64,000 nt of DNA, taken from the NCBI GenBank assembly GCA_032622095.1, contig CP136066.1:128495917-128559916 (forward strand), in the 5' to 3' direction. The notes under the pieces were generated by a model. That model was not told the DNA's origin, did no database searches, and was given only the letters and a program-made list of their open reading frames with translations. Below, piece after piece: positions 1-8,143 of the stretch (positions are counted from its first letter, which is position 1; each line of letters starts with the position of its first letter). This DNA is from Siphonodentalium dalli. Taxonomy: Eukaryota; Mollusca; Scaphopoda; Gadilida; Siphonodentaliidae. A program made the position numbers and the translations under genes.

Positions 1-180
1 TCAAAAAAGCACATTTTTCCACCACAAGTCATATTCAGGCCCCATTTTCACACAGTTTTTGGGGTCTGGTGTTGCAAACTTGGATCGGCTATGGAAGACT
101 GTACAAGATCCTTTCCATGAGAGAACTTCTGGTGATGTGAGGTCATTGAGTCCAGATCTGATCAGCTGAGCATCAAGCAC

Positions 181-438
181 ATGACTTTATCAGCACATGG
201 AAGACTAAAATATGACATTTTCAGGTCTGCAAGGGTGATCCAAGATAACTGCATGTGGGTGTATATTGAATTAGTTGAACAAAGATATGCTCTCTTTGAA
301 ATGCTGAAGCATTTTCTTAAATGTGTCCAAGTTTTAGTGCTATTAACCTTCAAATGGCCATACCCACCAGTGAAAATGAGACACTTTTATTATATATATC
401 TGTATATCACTGGCTATAAAATCCAAAATACTTGTTAG
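181..438 (+). other. 85-codon open frame, not a supported gene
   Basis: Starts ATG ACT TTA and ends TAG; the stop-free stretch begins about 18 codons further upstream. The predicted protein has no signal peptide or motif I recognise. Residues 13-31 (YDIF..ARVIQ) and 33-44 (IELVEQ..AL) have a protein-like mix, so it could be a remnant of an old coding region, but I cannot name a family. It recurs in all 48 copies and is shifted by insertions in copy 17 (TACC) and copy 26 (one C), changed M to R in copies 29-30 and Y to C in copy 39. The A to G of copies 31-48 is silent here (GAA to GAG). A 63-codon minus-strand frame over the same bases is its shadow. Confidence 0.12.
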
Positions 439-494
439 ATTAGCTTCTTATAACAATTGGTATGTGTGTCATTGACATGCTCATGTAATGGGTA

Positions 495-502
495 ATTTGC
501 AT
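495..502 (-). promoter_or_regulatory. Octamer motif (ATTTGCAT)
   Basis: An exact match to the octamer, the binding site of POU-family factors such as Oct-1, found in histone H2B, immunoglobulin and snRNA enhancer elements. It is present in all copies that reach it; the neighbouring A to T change in copies 12, 14, 16, 17, 19, 20 and 21 leaves it intact. No proximal snRNA element or snRNA sequence follows, so a role is unproven; an 8-bp AT-rich word can occur by chance. Confidence 0.3.
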
Positions 503-504
503 TA

Positions 505-651
505 TCATGTGACAATTACCACCTTGAAATTTTTTGAAAATACCTTGAAAAATTGGCATTTTTTATGAAAAATCATACCATTTTTTTGGCCGATGGAAGT
601 GAAAGAAGACATCAGCAGCAAGAATAGCCACACCATGCATGGGAGATTCAT
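505..651 (-). other. 48-codon minus-strand frame with a signal-peptide-like start
   Basis: Read from 651 down to 505. The first 22 residues begin MNLPCMVWLFLLLM, a long hydrophobic core, then small and polar residues ending SIGQ, a plausible cleavage region. The remaining 26 or so residues contain six lysines, one cysteine and no acidic residue. This layout resembles a small secreted cationic peptide or the leader exon of a secreted protein; CAAG followed by GTATTT inside the frame looks like a splice donor. The changes I saw leave the frame open: M to I in copies 12, 14, 16, 17, 19-21, K to I in copies 24-25, and a silent change in copies 7, 9 and 46. Copy 28 has lost most of it. The 50-codon plus frame overlaps it, so at most one is real, and both may be chance. 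Confidence 0.15.
521..550 (+). repeat. Short direct repeat ACCTTGAAA, twice, 21 bp apart
   Basis: ACCTTGAAA occurs at 521-529 and 542-550 within a strongly A/T-rich stretch. A related 16-base word (TGAAAAATTG followed by G or A, then CATTT) occurs at 546-561 and again at 845-860 inside the element, with one mismatch. This may be a trace of old internal duplication, or simple AT-rich chance. Confidence 0.4.
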
Positions 652-745
652 TGGACTGAAAGACCAGGCTGTGAAAAATGCATTAAAATACTTTAAAGTG
701 ACTCCCAGGAATCAAAAATGCCAAAAAGTTCATTTTTCCCTTTAG
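593..745 (+). other. 50-codon open frame ending in the element's left end
   Basis: Starts ATG GAA GTG at 593. A second ATG lies in a good initiation context (ACCATGC) 14 codons later. The stop codon TAG (743-745) is formed by the last two bases of the left TTTA and the first base of the inverted-repeat element, so the element's insertion created this end. The product would be lysine-rich with no recognised motif. One residue differs in copies 5 and 13 (F to S). Absent from copy 28. No evidence of expression. Confidence 0.12.
741..744. repeat. TTTA flank, left (putative target-site duplication)
   Basis: TTTA directly abuts the left inverted end and is repeated directly after the right end at 1197-1200. 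A 4-bp match in AT-rich DNA is weak alone, but its exact placement at both ends of a perfect inverted repeat supports insertion. Confidence 0.6.
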
Positions 746-762
746 GTTACACTGGTGTAAAT
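745..762 (+). repeat. Left terminal inverted repeat
   Basis: This 18-bp arm matches the complement of 1179-1196 without a mismatch. The arm is itself nearly palindromic: TTACAC (747-752) and GTGTAA (755-760) flank a central TG, so the end could bind a dimeric protein or fold alone. Confidence 0.85.
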
Positions 763-781
763 GTTTTCCATAGGCCTCAGT

Positions 782-795
782 GCTAACGTTTTAGC
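782..795. other. Small palindrome inside the element (GCTAA / TTAGC)
   Basis: GCTAA (782-786) pairs with TTAGC (791-795) around CGTT. The copy-18 duplication of 10 bp begins within its right arm. Copy 26 has C to A in the loop. The spot is locally variable compared with the rest of the unit. Confidence 0.35.
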
Positions 796-828
796 GTATG
801 CTGTTGGCTATATGAACCATGGGTCCAA

Positions 829-840
829 TTTTTTTTTTTT
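829..840. repeat. Poly-T tract
   Basis: 12 T in copy 1 and 11 in the other copies checked. This single-base length difference explains the 1358-bp size of copy 1. Homopolymer length may also reflect sequencing error. Confidence 0.9.
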
Positions 841-1100
841 AATCTGAAAAATTGACATTTCTGGAAACTTTTTACACAAAAAAATCATATCTGTCTAGCA
901 GGGAATTCGCCTTTAAATCTTGTGTTTTCGTAACTAGTGTCAGATCCGCATAAAAAAATACTGTCATATTTTAGACCACACCAACAAATTCAAACTTCAC
1001 TACAAAGGGTTAATTCCTGTGCCAATGGCTATCTTACCTATGGGAAATCATAGGGAAGAGGTGTGATGATTTTTTTATGCAAAAAGCACACAAGGCTATT

Positions 1101-1144
1101 GACCAATCAGGGCCCAGTGTCTATTTTATTCTCTCCTATATATT
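1101..1144 (+). promoter_or_regulatory. CCAAT box plus TATA box, candidate Pol II promoter
   Basis: GACCAATCAG (CCAAT at 1103-1107) is followed 29 bp later by TATATATT (1137-1144). This order and spacing are typical of animal TATA promoters, and GACCAAT with a nearby TATA is also seen in histone gene promoters. Transcription would start near 1165-1175 and run rightwards through the right inverted end into the next copy. An octamer-like ATGCAAAA lies just upstream (1077-1084). The segment is repeated in every copy, including the deleted copy 28, and varies only next to the TATA box in copy 9 (T at 11992). Activity is inferred from motifs only. Confidence 0.4.
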
Positions 1145-1178
1145 CCTCCCGCATCCGCTAGAGGTCTCTCCGAACCTT

Positions 1179-1196
1179 ATTTACACCAGTGTAACC
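1179..1196 (-). repeat. Right terminal inverted repeat
   Basis: Exact complement of 745-762, with the same internal palindrome (TTACAC 1181-1186, CA, GTGTAA 1189-1194). It lies about 35-50 bp downstream of the TATA box, near the expected transcription start. Confidence 0.85.
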
Positions 1197-1200
1197 TTTA
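1197..1200. repeat. TTTA flank, right (putative target-site duplication)
   Basis: Partner of 741-744. Present in all complete copies read except copy 11, where these four bases are missing after 14766. Confidence 0.6.
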
Positions 1201-1212
1201 TAAAGCGATAGC

Positions 1213-1226
1213 CCGCTTTTTCGCGG
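1213..1226 (+). other. Short GC-rich hairpin with T-rich loop
   Basis: CCGC (1213-1216) and GCGG (1223-1226) can pair around a TTTTTC loop. It sits just outside the right TTTA. In copy 9 the C to T change at 12080 would still allow pairing through a G-U wobble in RNA. The stem is only 4 bp, so it may be chance. No run of T follows on the plus strand, so it is not a simple terminator. Confidence 0.3.
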
Positions 1227-1347
1227 AATAATTGTAACACCCTACATTTTTTCAGAATTGCCCATGAATGAAAAAAATGTGTTAAAAAATAATATCACTT
1301 CTGTGGTTCTTTATTTATCACACACAATTTAACCCCACTCTCTGTAA

Positions 1348-1524
1348 CACATTATTCATCAAAAAAGCACATTTTTCCACCACAAGTCATATTCAGGCCC
1401 CATTTTCACACAGTTTTTGGGGTCTGGTGTTGCAAACTTGGATCGGCTATGGAAGACTGTACAAGATCCTTTCCATGAGAGAACTTCTGGTGATGTGAGG
1501 TCATTGAGTCCAGATCTGATCAGC
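1348..1524 (+). other. 59-codon stop-free stretch without ATG
   Basis: Between TAA (1345-1347) and TGA (1525-1527). Its second half (about residues 27-59, with LDRLWK..QDPF and ERTSGDV) has a coding-like composition, unlike the flanking AT-rich DNA. It lies just upstream, in another frame, of the 85-codon frame. The two could be a frame-shifted remnant of one old coding segment. I recognise no family. Confidence 0.1.
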
Positions 1525-2715
1525 TGAGCATCAAGCACATGACTTTATCAGCACATGGAAGACTAAAATATGACATTTTCAGGTCTGCAAGGGTGATCCA
1601 AGATAACTGCATGTGGGTGTATATTGAATTAGTTGAACAAAGATATGCTCTCTTTGAAATGCTGAAGCATTTTCTTAAATGTGTCCAAGTTTTAGTGCTA
1701 TTAACCTTCAAATGGCCATACCCACCAGTGAAAATGAGACACTTTTATTATATATATCTGTATATCACTGGCTATAAAATCCAAAATACTTGTTAGATTA
1801 GCTTCTTATAACAATTGGTATGTGTGTCATTGACATGCTCATGTAATGGGTAATTTGCATTATCATGTGACAATTACCACCTTGAAATTTTTTGAAAATA
1901 CCTTGAAAAATTGGCATTTTTTATGAAAAATCATACCATTTTTTTGGCCGATGGAAGTGAAAGAAGACATCAGCAGCAAGAATAGCCACACCATGCATGG
2001 GAGATTCATTGGACTGAAAGACCAGGCTGTGAAAAATGCATTAAAATACTTTAAAGTGACTCCCAGGAATCAAAAATGCCAAAAAGTTCATTTTTCCCTT
2101 TAGGTTACACTGGTGTAAATGTTTTCCATAGGCCTCAGTGCTAACGTTTTAGCGTATGCTGTTGGCTATATGAACCATGGGTCCAATTTTTTTTTTTAAT
2201 CTGAAAAATTGACATTTCTGGAAACTTTTTACACAAAAAAATCATATCTGTCTAGCAGGGAATTCGCCTTTAAATCTTGTGTTTTCGTAACTAGTGTCAG
2301 ATCCGCATAAAAAAATACTGTCATATTTTAGACCACACCAACAAATTCAAACTTCACTACAAAGGGTTAATTCCTGTGCCAATGGCTATCTTACCTATGG
2401 GAAATCATAGGGAAGAGGTGTGATGATTTTTTTATGCAAAAAGCACACAAGGCTATTGACCAATCAGGGCCCAGTGTCTATTTTATTCTCTCCTATATAT
2501 TCCTCCCGCATCCGCTAGAGGTCTCTCCGAACCTTATTTACACCAGTGTAACCTTTATAAAGCGATAGCCCGCTTTTTCGCGGAATAATTGTAACACCCT
2601 ACATTTTTTCAGAATTGCCCATGAATGAAAAAAATGTGTTCAAAAATAATATCACTTCTGTGGTTCTTTATTTATCACACACAATGTAACCCCACTCTCT
2701 GTAACACATTATTCA
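1359..2715 (+). repeat. Satellite copy 2
   Basis: CTGG type (T at 2219). It has G at 2686, shared only with copy 7 (9471). Confidence 0.98.
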
Positions 2716-2855
2716 TCAAAAAAGCACATTTTTCCACCACAAGTCATATTCAGGCCCCATTTTCACACAGTTTTTGGGGTCTGGTGTTGCAAACTTGGAT
2801 CGGCTATGGAAGACTGTACAGGATCCTTTCCATGAGAGAACTTCTGGTGATGTGA
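2625..2855 (+). other. 76-codon open frame spanning the unit joint, not a supported gene
   Basis: The first instance in the window; it begins about 95 bases downstream of the start predicted from the CCAAT/TATA pair and ends 40 bases before the 85-codon frame of the next copy. Its first 20 residues are KK followed by a hydrophobic run (IISLLWFFIY), loosely like a signal sequence. No family recognised. It is destroyed by a stop (TCA to TAA) in the equivalent places near 1284, 25720, 27079 and 49693, so it is not kept in all copies. Confidence 0.1.
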
Positions 2856-4072
2856 GGTCATTGAGTCCAGATCTGATCAGCTGAGCATCAAGCACATGAC
2901 TTTATCAGCACATGGAAGACTAAAATATGACATTTTCAGGTCTGCAAGGGTGATCCAAGATAACTGCATGTGGGTGTATATTGAATTAGTTGAACAAAGA
3001 TATGCTCTCTTTGAAATGCTGAAGCATTTTCTTAAATGTGTCCAAGTTTTAGTGCTATTAACCTTCAAATGGCCATACCCACCAGTGAAAATGAGACACT
3101 TTTATTATATATATCTGTATATCACTGGCTATAAAATCCAAAATACTTGTTAGATTAGCTTCTTATAACAATTGGTATGTGTGTCATTGACATGCTCATG
3201 TAATGGGTAATTTGCATTATCATGTGACAATTACCACCTTGAAATTTTTTGAAAATACCTTGAAAAATTGGCATTTTTTATGAAAAATCATACCATTTTT
3301 TTGGCCGATGGAAGTGAAAGAAGACATCAGCAGCAAGAATAGCCACACCATGCATGGGAGATTCATTGGACTGAAAGACCAGGCTGTGAAAAATGCATTA
3401 AAATACTTTAAAGTGACTCCCAGGAATCAAAAATGCCAAAAAGTTCATTTTTCCCTTTAGGTTACACTGGTGTAAATGTTTTCCATAGGCCTCAGTGCTA
3501 ACGTTTTAGCGTATGCTGTTGGCTATATGAACCATGGGTCCAATTTTTTTTTTTAATCTGAAAAATTGACATTTCGGGAAACTTTTTACACAAAAAAATC
3601 ATATCTGTCTAGCAGGGAATTCGCCTTTAAATCTTGTGTTTTCGTAACTAGTGTCAGATCCGCATAAAAAAATACTGTCATATTTTAGACCACACCAACA
3701 AATTCAAACTTCACTACAAAGGGTTAATTCCTGTGCCAATGGCTATCTTACCTATGGGAAATCATAGGGAAGAGGTGTGATGATTTTTTTATGCAAAAAG
3801 CACACAAGGCTATTGACCAATCAGGGCCCAGTGTCTATTTTATTCTCTCCTATATATTCCTCCCGCATCCGCTAGAGGTCTCTCCGAACCTTATTTACAC
3901 CAGTGTAACCTTTATAAAGCGATAGCCCGCTTTTTCGCGGAATAATTGTAACACCCTACATTTTTTCAGAATTGCCCATGAATGAAAAAAATGTGTTCAA
4001 AAATAATATCACTTCTGTGGTTCTTTATTTATCACACACAATTTAACCCCACTCTCTGTAACACATTATTCA
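2716..4072 (+). repeat. Satellite copy 3
   Basis: CGGG type. Private A to G at 2821 creates GGATCC, a BamHI site not seen in the other copies. Confidence 0.98.
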
Positions 4073-5429
4073 TCAAAAAAGCACATTTTTCCACCACAAG
4101 TCATATTCAGGCCCCATTTTCACACAGTTTTTGGGGTCTGGTGTTGCAAACTTGGATCGGCTATGGAAGACTGTACAAGATCCTTTCCATGAGAGAACTT
4201 CTGGTGATGTGAGGTCATTGAGTCCAGATCTGATCAGCTGAGCATCAAGCACATGACTTTATCAGCACATGGAAGACTAAAATATGACATTTTCAGGTCT
4301 GCAAGGGTGATCCAAGATAACTGCATGTGGGTGTATATTGAATTAGTTGAACAAAGATATGCTCTCTTTGAAATGCTGAAGCATTTTCTTAAATGTGTCC
4401 AAGTTTTAGTGCTATTAACCTTCAAATGGCCATACCCACCAGTGAAAATGAGACACTTTTATTATATATATCTGTATATCACTGGCTATAAAATCCAAAA
4501 TACTTGTTAGATTAGCTTCTTATAACAATTGGTATGTGTGTCATTGACATGCTCATGTAATGGGTAATTTGCATTATCATGTGACAATTACCACCTTGAA
4601 ATTTTTTGAAAATACCTTGAAAAATTGGCATTTTTTATGAAAAATCATACCATTTTTTTGGCCGATGGAAGTGAAAGAAGACATCAGCAGCAAGAATAGC
4701 CACACCATGCATGGGAGATTCATTGGACTGAAAGACCAGGCTGTGAAAAATGCATTAAAATACTTTAAAGTGACTCCCAGGAATCAAAAATGCCAAAAAG
4801 TTCATTTTTCCCTTTAGGTTACACTGGTGTAAATGTTTTCCATAGGCCTCAGTGCTAACGTTTTAGCGTATGCTGTTGGCTATATGAACCATGGGTCCAA
4901 TTTTTTTTTTTAATCTGAAAAATTGACATTTCTGGAAACTTTTTACACAAAAAAATCATATCTGTCTAGCAGGGAATTCGCCTTTAAATCTTGTGTTTTC
5001 GTAACTAGTGTCAGATCCGCATAAAAAAATACTGTCATATTTTAGACCACACCAACAAATTCAAACTTCACTACAAAGGGTTAATTCCTGTGCCAATGGC
5101 TATCTTACCTATGGGAAATCATAGGGAAGAGGTGTGATGATTTTTTTATGCAAAAAGCACACAAGGCTATTGACCAATCAGGGCCCAGTGTCTATTTTAT
5201 TCTCTCCTATATATTCCTCCCGCATCCGCTAGAGGTCTCTCCGAACCTTATTTACACCAGTGTAACCTTTATAAAGCGATAGCCCGCTTTTTCGCGGAAT
5301 AATTGTAACACCCTACATTTTTTCAGAATTGCCCATGAATGAAAAAAATGTGTTCAAAAATAATATCACTTCTGTGGTTCTTTATTTATCACACACAATT
5401 TAACCCCACTCTCTGTAACACATTATTCA
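4073..5429 (+). repeat. Satellite copy 4
   Basis: CTGG type (T at 4933); no other difference noticed. Confidence 0.98.
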
Positions 5430-6786
5430 TCAAAAAAGCACATTTTTCCACCACAAGTCATATTCAGGCCCCATTTTCACACAGTTTTTGGGGTCTGGTG
5501 TTGCAAACTTGGATCGGCTATGGAAGACTGTACAAGATCCTTTCCATGAGAGAACTTCTGGTGATGTGAGGTCATTGAGTCCAGATCTGATCAGCTGAGC
5601 ATCAAGCACATGACTTTATCAGCACATGGAAGACTAAAATATGACATTTTCAGGTCTGCAAGGGTGATCCAAGATAACTGCATGTGGGTGTATATTGAAT
5701 TAGTTGAACAAAGATATGCTCTCTTTGAAATGCTGAAGCATTTTCTTAAATGTGTCCAAGTTTTAGTGCTATTAACCTTCAAATGGCCATACCCACCAGT
5801 GAAAATGAGACACTTTTATTATATATATCTGTATATCACTGGCTATAAAATCCAAAATACTTGTTAGATTAGCTTCTTATAACAATTGGTATGTGTGTCA
5901 TTGACATGCTCATGTAATGGGTAATTTGCATTATCATGTGACAATTACCACCTTGAAATTTTTTGAAAATACCTTGAAAAATTGGCATTTTTTATGAAAA
6001 ATCATACCATTTTTTTGGCCGATGGAAGTGAAAGAAGACATCAGCAGCAAGAATAGCCACACCATGCATGGGAGATTCATTGGACTGAAAGACCAGGCTG
6101 TGAAAAATGCATTAAAATACTCTAAAGTGACTCCCAGGAATCAAAAATGCCAAAAAGTTCATTTTTCCCTTTAGGTTACACTGGTGTAAATGTTTTCCAT
6201 AGGCCTCAGTGCTAACGTTTTAGCGTATGCTGTTGGCTATATGAACCATGGGTCCAATTTTTTTTTTTAATCTGAAAAATTGACATTTCGGGAAACTTTT
6301 TACACAAAAAAATCATATCTGTCTAGCAGGGAATTCGCCTTTAAATCTTGTGTTTTCGTAACTAGTGTCAGATCCGCATAAAAAAATACTGTCATATTTT
6401 AGACCACACCAACAAATTCAAACTTCACTACAAAGGGTTAATTCCTGTGCCAATGGCTATCTTACCTATGGGAAATCATAGGGAAGAGGTGTGATGATTT
6501 TTTTATGCAAAAAGCACACAAGGCTATTGACCAATCAGGGCCCAGTGTCTATTTTATTCTCTCCTATATATTCCTCCCGCATCCGCTAGAGGTCTCTCCG
6601 AACCTTATTTACACCAGTGTAACCTTTATAAAGCGATAGCCCGCTTTTTCGCGGAATAATTGTAACACCCTACATTTTTTCAGAATTGCCCATGAATGAA
6701 AAAAATGTGTTCAAAAATAATATCACTTCTGTGGTTCTTTATTTATCACACACAATTTAACCCCACTCTCTGTAACACATTATTCA
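5430..6786 (+). repeat. Satellite copy 5
   Basis: CGGG type. It has C at 6122, shared only with copy 13 (16974). Confidence 0.98.
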
Positions 6787-8143
6787 TCAAAAAAGCACAT
6801 TTTTCCACCACAAGTCATATTCAGGCCCCATTTTCACACAGTTTTTGGGGTCTGGTGTTGCAAACTTGGATCGGCTATGGAAGACTGTACAAGATCCTTT
6901 CCATGAGAGAACTTCTGGTGATGTGAGGTCATTGAGTCCAGATCTGATCAGCTGAGCATCAAGCACATGACTTTATCAGCACATGGAAGACTAAAATATG
7001 ACATTTTCAGGTCTGCAAGGGTGATCCAAGATAACTGCATGTGGGTGTATATTGAATTAGTTGAACAAAGATATGCTCTCTTTGAAATGCTGAAGCATTT
7101 TCTTAAATGTGTCCAAGTTTTAGTGCTATTAACCTTCAAATGGCCATACCCACCAGTGAAAATGAGACACTTTTATTATATATATCTGTATATCACTGGC
7201 TATAAAATCCAAAATACTTGTTAGATTAGCTTCTTATAACAATTGGTATGTGTGTCATTGACATGCTCATGTAATGGGTAATTTGCATTATCATGTGACA
7301 ATTACCACCTTGAAATTTTTTGAAAATACCTTGAAAAATTGGCATTTTTTATGAAAAATCATACCATTTTTTTGGCCGATGGAAGTGAAAGAAGACATCA
7401 GCAGCAAGAATAGCCACACCATGCATGGGAGATTCATTGGACTGAAAGACCAGGCTGTGAAAAATGCATTAAAATACTTTAAAGTGACTCCCAGGAATCA
7501 AAAATGCCAAAAAGTTCATTTTTCCCTTTAGGTTACACTGGTGTAAATGTTTTCCATAGGCCTCAGTGCTAACGTTTTAGCGTATGCTGTTGGCTATATG
7601 AACCATGGGTCCAATTTTTTTTTTTAATCTGAAAAATTGACATTTCTGGAAACTTTTTACACAAAAAAATCATATCTGTCTAGCAGGGAATTCGCCTTTA
7701 AATCTTGTGTTTTCGTAACTAGTGTCAGATCCGCATAAAAAAATACTGTCATATTTTAGACCACACCAACAAATTCAAACTTCACTACAAAGGGTTAATT
7801 CCTGTGCCAATGGCTATCTTACCTATGGGAAATCATAGGGAAGAGGTGTGATGATTTTTTTATGCAAAAAGCACACAAGGCTATTGACCAATCAGGGCCC
7901 AGTGTCTATTTTATTCTCTCCTATATATTCCTCCCGCATCCGCTAGAGGTCTCTCCGAACCTTATTTACACCAGTGTAACCTTTATAAAGCGATAGCCCG
8001 CTTTTTCGCGGAATAATTGTAACACCCTACATTTTTTCAGAATTGCCCATGAATGAAAAAAATGTGTTCAAAAATAATATCACTTCTGTGGTTCTTTATT
8101 TATCACACACAATTTAACCCCACTCTCTGTAACACATTATTCA
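6787..8143 (+). repeat. Satellite copy 6
   Basis: CTGG type (T at 7647); no other difference noticed. Confidence 0.98.

Larger units (their letters stand above)
745..1196. mobile_element. MITE-like element inside each satellite unit (copy 1 instance)
   Basis: A 452-bp segment (451 bp in copies with 11 T) is bounded by perfect 18-bp inverted ends, GGTTACACTGGTGTAAAT on the left and its exact complement on the right. The four bases outside each end are TTTA on both sides, as expected of a 4-bp target-site duplication. Length, ends and lack of a transposase frame fit a non-autonomous DNA transposon. Known superfamilies with 4-bp duplications include piggyBac and Kolobok (TTAA), Chapaev and Sola; I cannot assign this one. 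In standard copies it runs from copy start +744 to +1194. The same element is intact in 46 copies, has lost its left half in copy 28, and lies beyond the window edge in copy 48. It must have inserted before the array was amplified, since every copy shares both junctions. Confidence 0.72.
1150..1225. other. CpG cluster downstream of the TATA box
   Basis: Seven CpG dinucleotides lie in about 76 bp (1150, 1156, 1171, 1206, 1214, 1222, 1224), while most of the remaining unit has almost none. In a methylating genome such a cluster survives where DNA is kept unmethylated, as at active promoters, or where the sequence is young. It covers the predicted start site and continues across the element's right end into flanking DNA. 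Confidence 0.6.
1..1358 (+). repeat. Satellite copy 1 (1358 bp)
   Basis: Used here as the reference for sub-unit positions. It has 12 T in the tract at 829-840 where other copies have 11, T at 862 (CTGG type), and A at 1284, which puts a stop in the 76-codon frame present in most copies. To convert to a standard copy, add the copy start minus 1, and subtract 1 for positions after the T tract. Confidence 0.98.

Noticed and set aside
162-353. 63-codon minus-strand frame repeated in nearly every copy
   Set aside because: It lies wholly within the antisense of the 85-codon frame, shows no motif, and exists in many copies only because the unit is repeated.
495-560. snRNA-type promoter: octamer followed by TTACC..TTGAAA resembling a proximal element
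   Set aside because: Spacing inside the proximal element is 2 bases short, the octamer is only about 15 bp away where vertebrate snRNA genes have roughly 150, and no snRNA sequence follows.
745-762. Similarity of the ends to a palindromic TTTACACCAGTGTAAC word that I recall from reptile and bird interspersed repeats
   Set aside because: Only from memory and only about 16 bases; flanking sequence does not continue the resemblance, so it is not used to assign species or family.
884-915. U7 snRNA-like CTGTCTAGCAGG
   Set aside because: Only this short word matches the U7 Sm region; the histone-pairing start and the 3' hairpin are missing.
928-945. CENP-B box starting at TTCGTAACTAG
   Set aside because: The required A and CGGG positions do not match; no CENP-B box found in the unit on either strand by eye.
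1001-1018. CAAAGGGTTAA, which looks like the right end of a piggyBac-type element next to its TTAA
   Set aside because: No matching left end (TTAACCCTTTG) in the unit; the only TTAACCC (about 1330-1336) continues differently.
1063-1069. C-box (GTGATGA) of a possible C/D snoRNA
   Set aside because: No D box (CTGA) at a suitable distance and no terminal stem.
1150-1196. Minus-strand GGTTCGGAGAGACC as a Pol III B box of a tRNA or SINE
   Set aside because: It departs from GGTTCGANTCC at the key 3' positions, and no A box or cloverleaf lies at the right distance.
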